Source: Flavobacteriales bacterium
GTDB taxonomy: Bacteria; Bacteroidota; Bacteroidia; Flavobacteriales_E; Vicingaceae
Direction: 5' to 3'
Length of the DNA stretch: 8,696 nt
Assembly (NCBI GenBank): GCA_016763135.1
Contig: JAESUI010000381.1
Coordinates: forward strand, 1-8,696
Shown: positions 8,091 to 8,696 of the stretch, in pieces
Numbering within the stretch: the stretch's first letter is position 1
Layout: every line of letters starts with the position of its first letter
Notes under the pieces: generated by a model
What the model was told of the DNA's origin: nothing
What the model saw: the letters and a program-made list of their open reading frames with translations, nothing else
Database searches by the model: none
Position numbers and translations under genes: made by a program

Positions 8091-8110
8091 CATCCGTTTT
8101 TAAACGGATG
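8091..8110 (+). terminator. hairpin downstream of the hydrolase gene, possible weak terminator
   Basis: CATCCGTTT (8091-8099) pairs with AAACGGATG (8102-8110), giving a usable stem of about 8 bp with a TTTT-type loop, 31 bp after the stop codon. The sequence after it (GTATAGATGTTTTCTTC) has only short T stretches, so termination may be inefficient or absent. Confidence 0.5.
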
Positions 8111-8117
8111 GTATAGA

Positions 8118-8192
8118 TGTTTTCTTCTATTTATATTTGAAAAGAACAGATAATGCGAATAAGTGCACTATGGCGTTTATTCTGTTGTTGTC
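8118..8192 (+). repeat. attC-like imperfect palindrome, right copy
   Basis: Counterpart of 6133-6194, between the hydrolase stop and the repeat-protein start. It is centred on GTGCAC (8164-8169). AACAGA (8145-8150) pairs with TCTGTT (8181-8186), and the arms extend imperfectly outward (GAAAAGAACA against TGTTGTCTTTC). Compared with the left copy it has about 12 extra bases near 8127-8138, and its right end reads GTTGTCT, not GTTAGGC. It may be a degraded recombination site, a leader RNA hairpin or a duplicated regulatory element. Confidence 0.4.
8132..8139 (+). promoter_or_regulatory. candidate Bacteroidota -7 promoter element
   Basis: TATATTTG matches the Bacteroidota -7 consensus TAnnTTTG and lies 90 bp before ATG 8230. 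No clear TTG-type -33 box is found at the right distance, so the call is weak. It falls in the extra bases that distinguish this palindrome copy from the left one. If real, the palindrome would lie in the 5' leader of the repeat-protein mRNA. Confidence 0.25.
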
Positions 8193-8229
8193 TTTCATTA
8201 TATGAAAATAGTCATCTAATTAAATCGAA

Positions 8230-8679
8230 ATGAAAAAAGACCTACTCTACAATGCTCTTGCAATAACTAAAGCGTTGACAAATGACATGATAGGCGCTAA
8301 TAATGCGCTAGATTGTATTGGGGATAATGACCTGCGTTATCATGCCTTAGCAATAACTAAAGCGTTGACAAATGACATGTTAGGTGCTAATAATGCGTTA
8401 GATTGTATTGAGAAAAAAGACCTACTCTACAATGCTCTTGCAATAACTAAAGCGTTGAAAAATGACATGTTAGGTGCTAATAATGCGCTAGATTGTATTG
8501 GGGATAATGATCTGCGTTATCATGCCTTAGCAATAACTAAAAGCTTGACAAATGATATGCTAGGTGCTAATAACGCGCTAGATCGTATTGGGAACAATGA
8601 CCTGCGTTATCATGCCTTAGCAATAACTAAAGGCTTGACAAATGATATACTAGGTGCTAATAATACATTAGAAAACTTA
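8230..8679 (+). repeat. 90-bp tandem repeat, five units
   Basis: Five in-phase 90-bp units start at 8230, 8320, 8410, 8500 and 8590. Units 1 and 3 differ at about 5 of 90 positions by my count, two of them in the first codon (ATG against GAG). Unit 5 is the most diverged at its end. The pairing of units 1-2 with 3-4 points to duplication of a 180-bp block. Copy number may vary between strains through slippage or recombination. Confidence 0.95.
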
Positions 8680-8685
8680 AAATAA
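8230..8685 (+). CDS. hypothetical protein of five 30-residue tandem helical repeats
   Basis: A 151-residue protein consisting only of repeats: five units of exactly 30 residues from the start Met, plus a final Lys. I do not recognise a named family. The unit pattern is xxxDLxYxALAITKxLxNDM then LGANNALDxI, which suggests two short helices per unit stacking into an alpha-solenoid like TPR or other helical repeat proteins. That is inference. Units 1 and 3 begin KKDLLYN; units 2, 4 and 5 have G[D/N]NDLRYH, giving a 60-residue higher-order period. Cys at position 29 of units 1-3 becomes Arg in unit 4 and Asn in unit 5. No signal peptide, membrane segment or catalytic motif is seen, so a cytoplasmic binding role is likely. 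Start ATG 8230 falls exactly on the first codon of a unit, preceded by an A-rich leader. The frame is intact despite strong DNA repetition, which argues that it is expressed. Confidence 0.8.
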   Translation: MKKDLLYNALAITKALTNDMIGANNALDCIGDNDLRYHALAITKALTNDMLGANNALDCIEKKDLLYNALAITKALKNDMLGANNALDCIGDNDLRYHALAITKSLTNDMLGANNALDRIGNNDLRYHALAITKGLTNDILGANNTLENLK

Positions 8686-8696
8686 ATTATTTTTTA

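Noticed and set aside
8230..8679. CRISPR array
   Set aside because: The 90-bp units are contiguous, in frame, coding and without variable spacers.

Overview
The window looks like chromosomal DNA of a Bacteroidota bacterium, probably a marine or environmental Flavobacteriia or Cytophagia member. The evidence is AT-rich DNA, Shine-Dalgarno-poor starts preceded by A/T-rich leaders, a 1300-residue exported protein ending in a type IX secretion (T9SS) type A sorting domain, and a TPR/AraC regulator typical of this phylum. No RNA gene, phage gene, transposase, integrase or CRISPR array was recognised. All four genes are on the + strand.

Layout. (1) Positions 2-1555 hold the 3' part of a regulator: the end of a FlgO/TolB-N-like segment, a TPR array, then a C-terminal AraC-type DNA-binding domain. 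Its true start lies off the left edge. (2) Positions 1556-1918 are non-coding, with two copies of an 18-bp direct repeat, a diverged third copy that can form a hairpin, and a 12-bp palindrome. (3) Positions 1919-5821 encode a secreted, disulphide-patterned mosaic of five fibronectin type III domains and three 171-residue MAM/jelly-roll-like modules plus a related N-terminal module. It is followed by two strong intrinsic terminators. (4) Positions 6272-8059 encode a C45-like (acyltransferase-type) Ntn-hydrolase fused to a C-terminal PA-IL/LecA-like domain, with no signal peptide. (5) Positions 8230-8685 encode a 151-residue protein made wholly of five 30-residue tandem repeats.

The most unusual part is the right-hand third. 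The hydrolase gene lies between two related imperfect palindromes (about 6133-6194 and 8118-8192) in the same orientation, and the second also precedes the repeat-protein gene. The left copy ends in GTTAGGC, which fits the integron attC right-core consensus GTTRRRY. This raises the possibility of cassette-like gene units, but the left cores are not canonical and no integrase is visible, so it remains a hypothesis.

No functional link between the left regulator, the T9SS protein and the two right-hand genes can be shown from sequence. The double terminator at 5846-5942 separates the T9SS gene from the hydrolase transcriptionally.
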